The notes under the pieces: model-generated | The model's input: the letters and a program-made list of their open reading frames with translations, nothing else | Told to the model about the DNA's origin: nothing | Databases searched by the model: none | Origin: CAZNGF01 sp964572855 | GTDB lineage: Bacteria; Bipolaricaulota; Bipolaricaulia; RBG-16-55-9; JAJCYT01 | Assembly: GCA_964572855.1 (NCBI GenBank) | Contig: CAZNGF010000006.1 | Span: 5,984 to 69,983 of the forward strand | Direction of reading: 5' to 3' | Length of the DNA stretch: 64,000 bases | Shown here: positions 8,206-16,270 of the stretch, one piece after another | How the letters are laid out: every line of letters starts with the position of its first letter | Position numbering within the stretch: the stretch's first letter is position 1 | Translations under genes and position numbers: made by a program

Positions 8206-9306
8206 TCATCCCGCCACCGCCGTTCGCAAGAACGCCTCGAAGCGCGGCGCTTGCAGCGCCGCCCGAATGCGCTCGCCGAGCCAGCCTGCGCGCTCCAGAT
8301 ACTGTGGGTAAACCGGCAGCCGCTCGACTAAGCGCTTGCCGTGGCGGGCGGCCAGGGCCTCCAGCGCGCGCAGCGCGGGCCACTTGTAGTCGGGGTTGAT
8401 GTAGTCGTCGGTCAGGGGCGAGACGCCCCCAAGGTCGCCCACGCCGCAGTCCAGCAGCGGTTCGACGTCGGAGAGGTTGGGCGGCACTTGCACCTCGACC
8501 TCGGGCGGCAGCGTCGCGCGCGCCATGGCCACGACGCGGCGCATCGTCTCGACGTCGGGCGCGGGGCGCTTCCAGCGGCGGTTGGGCACGACGCTCTGGA
8601 CGATGACCTCCTGAAGGTGGCCGTAGGCCTCGTGCAGGCGGCGCAGGCAAAGCAGGCTGGCGGCGCGGTCTTCCCAAGTTTCGCCGATCCCGACCAGGAT
8701 GCCCGTGGTAAACGGTACCTGTTGCCGGCCCGCATACTCGAGCGTCTGCAGGCGCCGGCCCGGCTCCTTGCGCCGCGCCCCGGCGTGGGCCGGCACGTCG
8801 GCGCACGTCTCGAGCATGACGCCCATCGAGGCGTTCACCGCCTTCAGGTCGCGCAACTGGTCCCAGGTGAGGTCCCCCGGGTTCGAGTGCGGCAGCAGGC
8901 CGAGCTCGAGCGCCCACTCGCAGGCGCGCAGGTGCAGCGCGTGCAGCGAGCCGTAGCCGCGACGCTCCAACTCGTCGCTCAGTTCGGTGTAACGGTCGTC
9001 CGGTCGGTCCCCGAACGTAAACAGCGCCTCGACGCAGCCGGCCCCGGCGGCCCGGCTCAGGGTCGTTTTGATCTCGTCGTCGCTCAAGGTTTTGGATTGG
9101 CCCGGCACGTCGTAGTAGGTGCAGTAGGCGCACGTGTAGCGGCAGGCCGTCGTGAGCGGGAGGAAGGCGTTCCGGCACACCGTGAGTTCGTCCGGTGCGC
9201 CCACGTCGGCCGGGGTCACGGCCAGCACGCGCGCGATTTGCCGTTCCGAAAACGTGTAGTCGAGCTGAAGCTCGAACCGCTCGACGCCCGGCACGCGATA
9301 GGCCAT
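8206..9306 (-). CDS. cofG: FO synthase subunit 1 (radical SAM, CofG)
   Basis: 7,8-didemethyl-8-hydroxy-5-deazariboflavin synthase subunit; a radical SAM enzyme closing the deazaflavin ring from the CofH product. 366 residues, normal for CofG. The cluster motif is C55-RYT-C59-AY-C62, followed by YYDVPGQ, then HSNPGDLTWDQLRDLKAVNA and GILVGIGETWEDR typical of the family. I chose ATG 9306 rather than the upstream GTG because GGGAGGG lies about 9 bases before it. It heads the cofG-cofH-HEAT gene string on the minus strand. No other F420 genes (cofC, cofD, cofE) occur in the window, so FO rather than F420 is all that can be inferred here. Confidence 0.93.
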   Translation of the reverse strand: MAYRVPGVERFELQLDYTFSERQIARVLAVTPADVGAPDELTVCRNAFLPLTTACRYTCAYCTYYDVPGQSKTLSDDEIKTTLSRAAGAGCVEALFTFGDRPDDRYTELSDELERRGYGSLHALHLRACEWALELGLLPHSNPGDLTWDQLRDLKAVNASMGVMLETCADVPAHAGARRKEPGRRLQTLEYAGRQQVPFTTGILVGIGETWEDRAASLLCLRRLHEAYGHLQEVIVQSVVPNRRWKRPAPDVETMRRVVAMARATLPPEVEVQVPPNLSDVEPLLDCGVGDLGGVSPLTDDYINPDYKWPALRALEALAARHGKRLVERLPVYPQYLERAGWLGERIRAALQAPRFEAFLRTAVAG

Positions 9307-9509
9307 CTGCAACGCCCTCCCTGCGAATGTTGGGGGCCCATCATACACCCTGCACTTCCCCGGGGCGACCGCGCCGCGAGGTCGCGAAGCCGTTCCCCGA
9401 CAAGCGGACAGGCGTCTTTGCTGAGCCGCGCTGCGGGGCGTAGGCTAAGAGCGCTTTTTCGCGCATTGGCGAACGCATTTGAGGGACTTCTAGAGAGTGG
9501 AGGGATGCC

Positions 9510-11243
9510 ATGCCGACCCGCATTCGACGTACCCTGTGGCTCGTCGCGTTGCTGTTGAGCCTGCCGCTGGCGCTCAACGCGCAGGATCAGGCCCAGCAGA
9601 TCACCGATGACAACGGGAACAAGCAGTTCGCGCGCATCAGCCGGGACGGCGGCACGGTGGCCTACGTGGGCGCCGTCGTGCCCGAGGACGCGGCCAACGG
9701 CTGCGTGGCGATCACGGACGACAACCAGGCCCTGTTCTGGGGCCCCAGCGACGGCGCGGGCGACCCGCAGGTCCTGGTCGAGGGCGTGGGGCCGATCGAG
9801 TCGCCCTCGCTGAGCGCCAACGGCCGCCGGATCGCGTTCGCGCGCCGCGCCGCGCCCGCGCCGCCCTCGGAGGACGGACAGGGCGGTGGCGGGGACGAGC
9901 CCAGCGGCCCGGAGCAGGAACCCGTCCCCGCGCCGAGCGACGACGACCCGTTCGCCGTGTTCGTCCTCGACGTCGGCGGCAGCCAAGGGCCGGTTCAAAT
10001 CTCCCAAATCGACCCCGAGGCCGAGACGCCGCAGGACGCGCGCCACCCCATGCTGAGCGCCGACGGCGCGACCGTGGTCTACGAGCAGGGCGGCGACATC
10101 TACGCCGCGCCGGCCGACGGCTCGGGGGGCCCTGAGAACCTGACCCAGAGCCCCGAATTCCTGGACCACAGCCCCACGATCGGCGACAACGGCGCGCAGA
10201 TCGCCTTCAGCTCGGACGGCGACTACCTGGGCACCAACGCCGACGGGGACGAGGAGATCTTCGTGATGACCTCGCTGGGCGCGGGGAGGCGCCAGCTCAC
10301 GAACAACGCCGTGCCGGACCGCCACCCCTGGATCAGCGGGGATGCGGCCTGGGTGGCCTTCGAGCGCGAGTTCAACGGGCAGGTCGACGTGTTCGTGGTG
10401 CCGGCCGACGGCTCGGCCGCGGCCTTCGACCTGACCAGCACGTCGGGCGAAAATGAGACCTTCCCCAGCCTGAACACGGACGGCGCCGTGGTGGTCTTCC
10501 AGACCGGGAGCGAGGGCAACGTCCACTATGCGCAGATGAACCGGGACGGCAGCGAGCGCGTGCGGCTCTCCAAGGCGGCCTCCCCCGCGCTCGAGGGCGT
10601 CAACATCGTCCTCAGCGGCGACGGCTCGCGCGCGGCGTTTGCCGCGCAGGAAGGCGCCACGCTCTGCCGCCAGGTGTTCGTGAGCGGCGCCCAGCCCAAC
10701 GGTCCGCCGCTGGCCGACGGCGGCGGCGACCAGACCGTGCAGGTGGGCGCCACCGTCCAGCTCGACGCCTCCAACTCCAGCGACCCGGACGACGACGTGC
10801 TCGGCTTCGCGTGGGCCTTCGTGCAGAAGCCCGAGGGCAGCGAGGCGACCCTCGACGAGCCCAACAGCGCGGCGCCCAGCTTCGTCGCCGACGTCGAGGG
10901 CGAGTACCTGCTCGATTTGACCGTGAGCGACGGGCGCGAGGGCACGGACGCCGACAAGGTGCGCGTGACCGCCACGCCCGAGGCCCCGGACGAGCCCGGC
11001 GATCCGGGCGATCCCGGCGACGGGAACGGCGACGCCTCGATCGAGACGGCGCTGGACGAAAACGACAACGATATCATCGATGACGCCGAGATGGCTCGCG
11101 CCATCGAGCTCTGGGTGTTGGGCGACCCCGTGCCGGGCACCGACGGGCGCGTGATCGACGACGACAAGATCTTCGAGCTCATCGCGCTCTGGGTCCAGGG
11201 CGCGCCCATCGGCGGCAGCGCGGAGGCCCCTCAGCGCGTCTGA
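9510..11243 (+). CDS. exported TolB-propeller/PKD protein with dockerin-like C-terminus
   Basis: 577 residues. Signal peptide at residues 1-24 (LWLVALLLSLPLALNAQ). Residues ~30-390 contain at least six TolB/WD40-like propeller strands of the form FARISRDGGTVAYVG, SPSLSANGRRIAFAR and HPMLSADGATVVYEQGG. Residues ~395-490 form a PKD-like domain (LDASNSSDPDDDVLGFAWAF). A short Pro/Gly/Asp linker leads to a C-terminal duplicated motif, ENDNDIIDDAEMARAIELWV and DGRVIDDDKIFELIALWVQG, reminiscent of calcium-binding dockerin repeats. The likely role is extracellular binding or surface assembly; no enzyme motif is visible. A GC hairpin follows the stop codon. Confidence 0.9.
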   Translation: MPTRIRRTLWLVALLLSLPLALNAQDQAQQITDDNGNKQFARISRDGGTVAYVGAVVPEDAANGCVAITDDNQALFWGPSDGAGDPQVLVEGVGPIESPSLSANGRRIAFARRAAPAPPSEDGQGGGGDEPSGPEQEPVPAPSDDDPFAVFVLDVGGSQGPVQISQIDPEAETPQDARHPMLSADGATVVYEQGGDIYAAPADGSGGPENLTQSPEFLDHSPTIGDNGAQIAFSSDGDYLGTNADGDEEIFVMTSLGAGRRQLTNNAVPDRHPWISGDAAWVAFEREFNGQVDVFVVPADGSAAAFDLTSTSGENETFPSLNTDGAVVVFQTGSEGNVHYAQMNRDGSERVRLSKAASPALEGVNIVLSGDGSRAAFAAQEGATLCRQVFVSGAQPNGPPLADGGGDQTVQVGATVQLDASNSSDPDDDVLGFAWAFVQKPEGSEATLDEPNSAAPSFVADVEGEYLLDLTVSDGREGTDADKVRVTATPEAPDEPGDPGDPGDGNGDASIETALDENDNDIIDDAEMARAIELWVLGDPVPGTDGRVIDDDKIFELIALWVQGAPIGGSAEAPQRV

Positions 11244-11260
11244 ACCGAACGCGCCGACCC

Positions 11261-11291
11261 GCGGGCGGGCCCCAACGCGCGGCCCGCCCGC
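11261..11291 (+). terminator. GC-rich hairpin after the propeller gene
   Basis: Perfect 11-bp stem (GCGGGCGGGCC with GGCCCGCCCGC) and a 9-base loop, 17 bases after the stop at 11243. No T-tract follows, so it could be an atypical terminator or just an mRNA-stabilising hairpin. Confidence 0.5.
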
Positions 11292-11451
11292 GCCTTCACC
11301 GGAAAACGACCTGCGCCCGCCCGTCTCGTCCCAGCCTTGAAAGCCGTTTCCTTGGGACGTTGTTTCGCCTCCCCGCCGCCCGGTGCGAAGCGCCTGTCCT
11401 CTTGATGGGGGACAAACGTCCTTCTACAATGCGGGCACGGAGGTAACACCC

Positions 11452-12075
11452 ATGCAACGTTGGCTCAATTTCGTGGTCATGGTCACCCTGGCGGTCATGG
11501 TGGGCGTGAGCATCAACGCCAACCAGCAGGCGCTGGAACAGGCGCGTCGCCAAGCCTACCTTGAAACGCACCCCGAAATCACGAGCGAGCTGGCGGACGC
11601 CATCCTGCGCGGCCGCCTGCAGGAGGGGATGAGCCCCGCCCAGGTCGCCGTCAGTTGGGGCGAGCCCGACGGGACGCTCACCCCGGAGGGCAGGCCGGAG
11701 GTCGCGCTGTGGGCCTATCCCAAGGGCATGGTCTGGTTCGAGCACGGGCACCTGCGCGAGTGGGGCGCGGTCCGCGGCCGGTTCGAAACCGGCGCCGACC
11801 TCGTGCGCCGCGTCGCCTACGTGCTCACCCACGAGCTCGACGAGCGCACGGAAACGCTCATCCGCAAGGGAAGCATCACCAACGAGATGACCCCGGAGCA
11901 GGTGCGCGCCAGTTGGGGCGAGCCCGACGAGATCCTGCCGCTCATGAGCGAGACGCTGGGCGAAACGCTCCTTTGGGTCTACAACCAGGGCGAGCAGCGG
12001 CAGGTCACCATCACCTTCCAGGAGGACCGGGTGCTGGACTGGTCGGAGGTCCGGGCCGTGCAACCCCAAACATGA
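11452..12075 (+). CDS. membrane-anchored protein with two BamE/SmpA-like repeats
   Basis: 207 residues; ATG 11452 follows GGAGG by 8 bases. An N-terminal hydrophobic segment (WLNFVVMVTLAVMVGVSI) is a signal anchor. Two repeats follow: LQEGMSPAQVAVSWGEPD near residue 60 and ITNEMTPEQVRASWGEPDEI near residue 150, each followed by an aromatic strand (ALWAYPKGMVWFE; TLLWVYNQGEQRQVTITFQ). The M-[ST]-x-x-Q-V-x-x-S-W-G-x-P-D theme resembles the BamE/SmpA fold of small outer-membrane-associated lipoproteins, but there is no lipobox. It overlaps the next gene by 4 bases (ATGA), so the two are translationally coupled. Function unknown. Confidence 0.82.
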   Translation: MQRWLNFVVMVTLAVMVGVSINANQQALEQARRQAYLETHPEITSELADAILRGRLQEGMSPAQVAVSWGEPDGTLTPEGRPEVALWAYPKGMVWFEHGHLREWGAVRGRFETGADLVRRVAYVLTHELDERTETLIRKGSITNEMTPEQVRASWGEPDEILPLMSETLGETLLWVYNQGEQRQVTITFQEDRVLDWSEVRAVQPQT

Positions 12076-12632
12076 GCGAGGGGGGGAGTCGGCGTCGCCC
12101 GGAGGCGCTGCCCCGGGTGACCGAAAGGCACCTGTGGCAAGCCGGCCTGACCCCCTTCCGTGCCCGCGACCGACACGGGCACGTCCTGATCCGGGTGGAG
12201 GAATACCCCCGCTGGGGCCTGCGTTGCCACCAGAGCCGGGCGTGGCACCTGTGGACGCTCTTTGAGGAAGCCGCCGCCGAAAACCCGGACCCATCGGGCT
12301 ACGTCACGCTCATCACGGTGGACCGCCGCGACGACAGCGAGGTGGCCACCTTCCGCTGGACGCTGCTCGACGCCTGGCTGCGCGGGGAATCCCCTTTGAT
12401 CTGGCCGCGCCGCCGGCCGCGCGTGGGCTTCGCCCACCACCGCATGCTGGAGGAGGCCGCCTCCGACAGCGAGGCGATTCCGCTGCTGGTCAGCCGCCAG
12501 CTGGGCCGGCCCGTGCTGTTGAGCCTGCCGCTGGCCACGCTCAAGGCCTGGACGAACGCGTTCCCGCCCCCCGAGGGATCCGACCCCGAAGGCGAACAGC
12601 TCTCGCTCGCGCTCTGGGGCGGACCCCACTAG
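12072..12632 (+). CDS. hypothetical cytoplasmic protein
   Basis: 186 residues starting at the ATG within the ATGA overlap with the preceding gene. No signal peptide or membrane helix. Rich in Trp and Arg (WQAGLTPFRARDRHGHVLIR, GLRCHQSRAWHLWTLFEEAA), with no motif I recognise. Placement between a coupled membrane-anchored protein and the MscS channel (9-base gap downstream) indicates one transcript of three genes. Confidence 0.7.
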   Translation: MSEGGSRRRPEALPRVTERHLWQAGLTPFRARDRHGHVLIRVEEYPRWGLRCHQSRAWHLWTLFEEAAAENPDPSGYVTLITVDRRDDSEVATFRWTLLDAWLRGESPLIWPRRRPRVGFAHHRMLEEAASDSEAIPLLVSRQLGRPVLLSLPLATLKAWTNAFPPPEGSDPEGEQLSLALWGGPH

Positions 12633-12641
12633 AGGACACCC

Positions 12642-13736
12642 GTGCAGGAAACCCTAGCCCTGTTGCGATCCTGGTTCGACGCCCCCGGCGGGCAGGCGCT
12701 CGCGTTCGTGCTGGGGTCGCTGCTGGCGGCCTGGGTCGTGGACCTCGCCGTCACGCGCGTGCTCAGGCGGCTCACCCAGCGCACGCGCTCGACCGCCGAC
12801 GACCGAATCGTGGCCGCGCTGCACCGGCCCGTGTTCACCAGCGTCGTGCTCGTCGGGCTCTACCTGGCGATCAACCGCCTGAGCGCGCCCGACCCGCCGT
12901 TGTTGGTCGAGCCGTTCCCGTTTATCCTGATCGCCTCGATCAAGACGCTGGCGGTCGTTTTGTGGGGCGTGGCGGCGTTCCGGCTCTCGAGAATCGTGCT
13001 GGAGGGGCTCAGCGGCATGGCCGACCGCGTGCGCTGGCTCGACGCGCGCACGCTCCCGCTGTTCGACAACGTCGCCAAGATCGCGATCTTCGGCCTGGGG
13101 ATCTACTTTTTCATGCTGAGCTGGCAGATCGACCTGACGGCCTGGCTGGCCTCGGCCGGCGTGATCGGGATCGTGCTGGGGCTGGCGGCCAAGGACACCG
13201 TGGCCAACCTGTTCGGCGGCATGTTCATCCTGGCCGACGCGCCCTACAAGGTGGGCGACTTCATCATTCTGGAGACGGGCGAGCGCGGGCGCGTGACCCA
13301 GATCGGGCTGCGCAGCACGCGGGTGCTCACGCGCGACGACGTCGAGATCACCATCCCCAACGCCCAGATCGCGAGCGTCAAGATCACCAACGAGTCCGGC
13401 GGGCCGTGGGAGAAGGAGCGCGTGCGCGCCACCGTGGGCGTGGCCTACGGCTCCGACATCGAAGACGTGCGCCGCGCCCTTGTCGGGGCCACCGAGCGCG
13501 CCGAGCACATCGCGCGCGAGCCCGCGCCCAGGGTGCGCTTCCGCGAGTTCGGCGACTCGGCGCTGATCTTTCAGGTGCTCTGCTGGGTGGACGAGCCCGT
13601 CGTGCGCGGCCGCGCGTTGGACGCGCTCAACACGGCCATCTACAACGCGCTCAACGACGCCGGAATCCAGATCCCGTTCCCGCAGCGCGACGTCCACATC
13701 AAGCAGGCGCCGGAGGCCGGCGAAAACCAAACGTAG
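12642..13736 (+). CDS. MscS-family small-conductance mechanosensitive channel
   Basis: Membrane channel that opens under tension to release solutes at hypo-osmotic shock. 364 residues, longer than E. coli MscS (286) because of extra N-terminal helices (five hydrophobic segments up to about residue 185). The pore-lining helix and beta-domain entry are clear: GVIGIVLGLAAKDTVANLFG followed by GMFILADAPYKVGDFI. The cytoplasmic alpha/beta domain continues to about 350. The GTG start is preceded by AGAGGA. The TAG stop codon lies inside a 28-bp perfect palindrome (13733-13760). Confidence 0.93.
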   Translation: MQETLALLRSWFDAPGGQALAFVLGSLLAAWVVDLAVTRVLRRLTQRTRSTADDRIVAALHRPVFTSVVLVGLYLAINRLSAPDPPLLVEPFPFILIASIKTLAVVLWGVAAFRLSRIVLEGLSGMADRVRWLDARTLPLFDNVAKIAIFGLGIYFFMLSWQIDLTAWLASAGVIGIVLGLAAKDTVANLFGGMFILADAPYKVGDFIILETGERGRVTQIGLRSTRVLTRDDVEITIPNAQIASVKITNESGGPWEKERVRATVGVAYGSDIEDVRRALVGATERAEHIAREPAPRVRFREFGDSALIFQVLCWVDEPVVRGRALDALNTAIYNALNDAGIQIPFPQRDVHIKQAPEAGENQT

Positions 13737-13760
13737 GGGCGCACGGCCGTGCGCCCCTAC
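13733..13760. repeat. 28-bp perfect palindrome overlapping the MscS stop codon
   Basis: GTAGGGGCGC and GCGCCCCTAC flank the self-complementary centre ACGGCCGT. The element contains the stop TAG of the channel gene. The same arms occur at 42966-42993 with a different centre, so this is a repeat family rather than a lone terminator, although it may also terminate transcription in both directions. Confidence 0.85.
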
Positions 13761-13789
13761 GGACTAGCCCTTGCAGGTAGATTCTGGTG

Positions 13790-14755
13790 CTAGATCGAGC
13801 TCGACGGCGTCTGCCAGACGATCCCGATGCTGCTCAGGTAGCTCATGTGCGGGTTGCCCACGATGTCGATCTCGGGCTTGAGGCCTGTACCCTCGGGGCT
13901 CACCACCGCGGCGCCCTCGTCGGGCAGGCAGTCGGTGGGCTCGGCGTCGTCGCCGATTACCGAGTTGACGTTGAAGGCGTCGTCGCCCGCGCTCAAGGGG
14001 ATCGTGATCGTGATCCGGTCCCCGCTCACCGAGACGTCCGCGTCGTCCACCACGGCCAGCGTGTCGGTGTCGAGGATGGGATAGTTGCCGTCGCCGTTGC
14101 GCTCGAACATCGACAGGAAACGGTCCGAGCCGATGGCCGAGGGCGGCGTGCTCGGGCAGTACGTGCTGTTGGCCGAGTTGGCGCCCGTGGCAAAGCTCTG
14201 GTCCGTGTCCATGTCCAGGAAGCCGCCGAAGTCGCCGGCCTGCACCACGCCGCCCACCGGCGCGATGTCGCCGGTTGTGATCGCCGCGCTCAGCGTGTAG
14301 GTCACGATCAGCTCGGCCGCGGTGCGCTCGAGCTTCAGGCTGGTGACGTCGTAGGCCGCGCCGTTGAAGGCGTCGACGTCGCTGTCGACCAGCTCGGCCG
14401 TCTTGGGCGGCGCGATGGTCACGGTGGCCTCGCCCGTGGCCGTGCCCTTGGTGGCCTCGACCGTGACCAGCGTGACGTCGGTGATCCCGGCGCTGGGCGC
14501 GGTGTAGACGCCCGTCGAGGCGTCGATGCTGCCCGGCCCGGCGCTCACCGACCAGGTCACGCCCACCACGGGCGCGCCGTTGTTGGTGCTGGCGCTGAAG
14601 GCCACGCTCTCGCCCAGCTCGACCACGGTGGCCGCGGGCGCGACCACGATGGTGACGGCCCCGATGCAACCGGCCAGCCCCAAAAGCGCGCCCAGGATCA
14701 GGAGCGCGGTCAGATTTTGCGTGCGGCTTCGGCCCTTCCATAACTGTTGAATCAT
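13790..14755 (-). CDS. lipoprotein with an Ig-like domain
   Basis: 321 residues from ATG 14755, which has GGGAGGA about 6 bases upstream; an upstream in-frame start lacks one. The N-terminus has a lipobox (LLGLAGC), so the protein should be lipid-anchored on the outer face of a membrane. Residues ~25-115 look like a Big-type Ig fold (LGESVAFSASTNNGAPVVGV, SIDASTGVYTAPSAG). The C-terminal ~200 residues, rich in Asp and Thr, have no family I can name (PILDTDTLAVVDDADVSVSG). Convergent with mscS across the palindrome. A binding or surface-display role is likely. Confidence 0.85.
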   Translation of the reverse strand: MIQQLWKGRSRTQNLTALLILGALLGLAGCIGAVTIVVAPAATVVELGESVAFSASTNNGAPVVGVTWSVSAGPGSIDASTGVYTAPSAGITDVTLVTVEATKGTATGEATVTIAPPKTAELVDSDVDAFNGAAYDVTSLKLERTAAELIVTYTLSAAITTGDIAPVGGVVQAGDFGGFLDMDTDQSFATGANSANSTYCPSTPPSAIGSDRFLSMFERNGDGNYPILDTDTLAVVDDADVSVSGDRITITIPLSAGDDAFNVNSVIGDDAEPTDCLPDEGAAVVSPEGTGLKPEIDIVGNPHMSYLSSIGIVWQTPSSSI

Positions 14756-14949
14756 CGTTCCTCCCGACGTATAAAACTTCATAATCACGGATCACCCCAA
14801 AGCGGCGACACTTGCTCCGTCCAGGGTAAACCGCAGGTCACGCGTTCAATAGCCCACGCTTCAAGCGCAAAGCGGACGTTCAGCGACCTCGGCGGGGGAC
14901 ACTTGGGAGATCGGCGGGGACCAGCGGATACCGCCTGGCACCTCATTTC

Positions 14950-14958
14950 TGGTAAAAT
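14950..14958 (+). promoter_or_regulatory. extended -10 promoter element
   Basis: TGGTAAAAT gives a TG-type extended -10 close to the consensus, 31 bases before the small gene at 14989. No good -35 is visible at the expected distance, which is usual for extended -10 promoters. Confidence 0.45.
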
Positions 14959-14988
14959 GGAACCGGATAGAGGTAGAAGGAGGTCACA

Positions 14989-15078
14989 ATGGCCCGAAAG
15001 CGTGCCAAGCGACTTAGGGAGCTGCTCGGCCGGCTCTTGGGCCGGCCGCGTGGGCGCAAGGTTCTGGCGGGGAGTTAG
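14989..15078 (+). CDS. 29-residue highly basic peptide
   Basis: ATG 14989 is preceded by a near-perfect ribosome site (AAGGAGGT, 5 bases of spacing) and an extended -10. The peptide is MARKRAKRLRELLGRLLGRP and nine more residues, ending TAG at 15076-15078. It is an amphipathic, Arg/Lys/Leu-rich helix with no Cys, signal peptide or membrane span. Strong translation signals argue that it is real, but I do not know the family. It could bind RNA, the ribosome or the membrane surface, or be a leader peptide. Confidence 0.5.
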   Translation: MARKRAKRLRELLGRLLGRPRGRKVLAGS

Positions 15079-15112
15079 GGAGAAAAAAGCGAGAAGATCA
15101 CGTCATCTGCCT

Positions 15113-15140
15113 GCAGGGGTGCAGCCACCTGTGCCCCTAC
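15113..15140. repeat. imperfect palindromic repeat overlapping the dxr stop codon
   Basis: On the minus strand, GTAGGGGCAC at 15140-15131 faces GCACCCCTGC across a short centre. The dxr stop TAG is the TAG of GTAGGGG. It has the same general form as the palindromes at 13733 and 42966 but with mismatched arms. Confidence 0.55.
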
Positions 15141-16270
15141 AATGCTCTTGCCAGCCCGCGCGCCCAGCGGTCCGCCGCTTGAATCGCCTCCAGCGTTGCG
15201 GGCTGGGGATCGTGGCATTCCAGCGCCTCCCGAATCCCCGCCGCGATATCCGTGAACGGGATTTCTCCGTTCAAGAAGCGCGACACCAGGACCTCGTCGG
15301 CCGCGTTGGCGACGGCGGGCGCGGTGCCGCCGGCCTTGCCCGCTTCCACCACGGCCCCGAACGCGGGGTAGCGCGCGGGGTCGAGTTCCCCGAAATCCAA
15401 TCTGAGTCCCGCCCAGTCCAGGCGCGGCGCGTCCAGCGGGCGGTGGCGCGGGGCGGTGAGCGCGAACTGGATCGGCACGCGCATGTCGGGCGCGCCCAGG
15501 TGGGCCAAAAACGCCCCGTCGGCCAGCTCGACCAGGCCGTGGACCACGCTCTGCGGGTGCAGCAGGGCGCGCATGCGCTCGTAGGGGAGCGAAAAGAGCC
15601 AGTGCGCCTCGATCAGCTCGAACGCCTTGTTCACGAGCGTGGCCGAGTCCACCGTGATCCGCGCGCCCATGTTCCAGTTGGGGTGCTTGAGCACGTCGTC
15701 CGGCGCCGCGTCCTTCAAGCGCTCCAGCGGCCAGTCGCGCAGCGCGCCGCCCGAGGCGGTGATCCAGAGGCGCGCGACCTCCTCGGGCTCCCGGCCCTCC
15801 AGCAGCTGCCAGAGCGCGCTGTGCTCGCTGTCGACGGGCAAGAGCTGCGCCCCGCCACACGCCAGCGCTTCTTTCACGAGCTGGCCCCCGACCACGAGCG
15901 ACTCCTTGTTGGCCAGCGCCACGTCGATTCCCGCCTCCAGCGCGGCCAGCGTGGGCGGCAGGCCCGCCGAGCCGACCAGCGCGTTCAACACGCGCTCGGC
16001 GCCGCTCTCGGCGGCGCATTGGATCAGCCCTTCGGGGCCGTGGACGATCTCGACGGACGCCTTCAGGCGTGCAGCGAGCCGGTCGGCTTCGTCGGGCCCT
16101 GCCACGCAGACAAGTTGAGGTCGGAACCGTTCGATCTGCCCGGCGAGCCGGTCGACGCGGCGCCCGGCGGCCAGCGCGCTGAGTTGGAACGTGTCGGGGT
16201 CAAATCCGGAAAGAACGTCGAGCGCTTGCGTCCCGATGGAGCCGGTGGCGCCGAGGAGGGCGAGCTTCAC
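15137..16270 (-). CDS. dxr: 1-deoxy-D-xylulose 5-phosphate reductoisomerase
   Basis: NADPH- and metal-dependent enzyme converting DXP to 2-C-methyl-D-erythritol 4-phosphate, the first committed step of the MEP isoprenoid pathway in the cytoplasm. 377 residues, normal length. NADPH-binding GATGSIGTQALDV begins at residue 8; NKESLVVGG, the DSEHSA metal/substrate block, ASGGALRD and HPNWNMGARITVDSATL are all present. It starts with GTG in a GTGA overlap with the ftsH stop, so it is translated from the ftsH message. Confidence 0.97.
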   Translation of the reverse strand: MKLALLGATGSIGTQALDVLSGFDPDTFQLSALAAGRRVDRLAGQIERFRPQLVCVAGPDEADRLAARLKASVEIVHGPEGLIQCAAESGAERVLNALVGSAGLPPTLAALEAGIDVALANKESLVVGGQLVKEALACGGAQLLPVDSEHSALWQLLEGREPEEVARLWITASGGALRDWPLERLKDAAPDDVLKHPNWNMGARITVDSATLVNKAFELIEAHWLFSLPYERMRALLHPQSVVHGLVELADGAFLAHLGAPDMRVPIQFALTAPRHRPLDAPRLDWAGLRLDFGELDPARYPAFGAVVEAGKAGGTAPAVANAADEVLVSRFLNGEIPFTDIAAGIREALECHDPQPATLEAIQAADRWARGLARAL

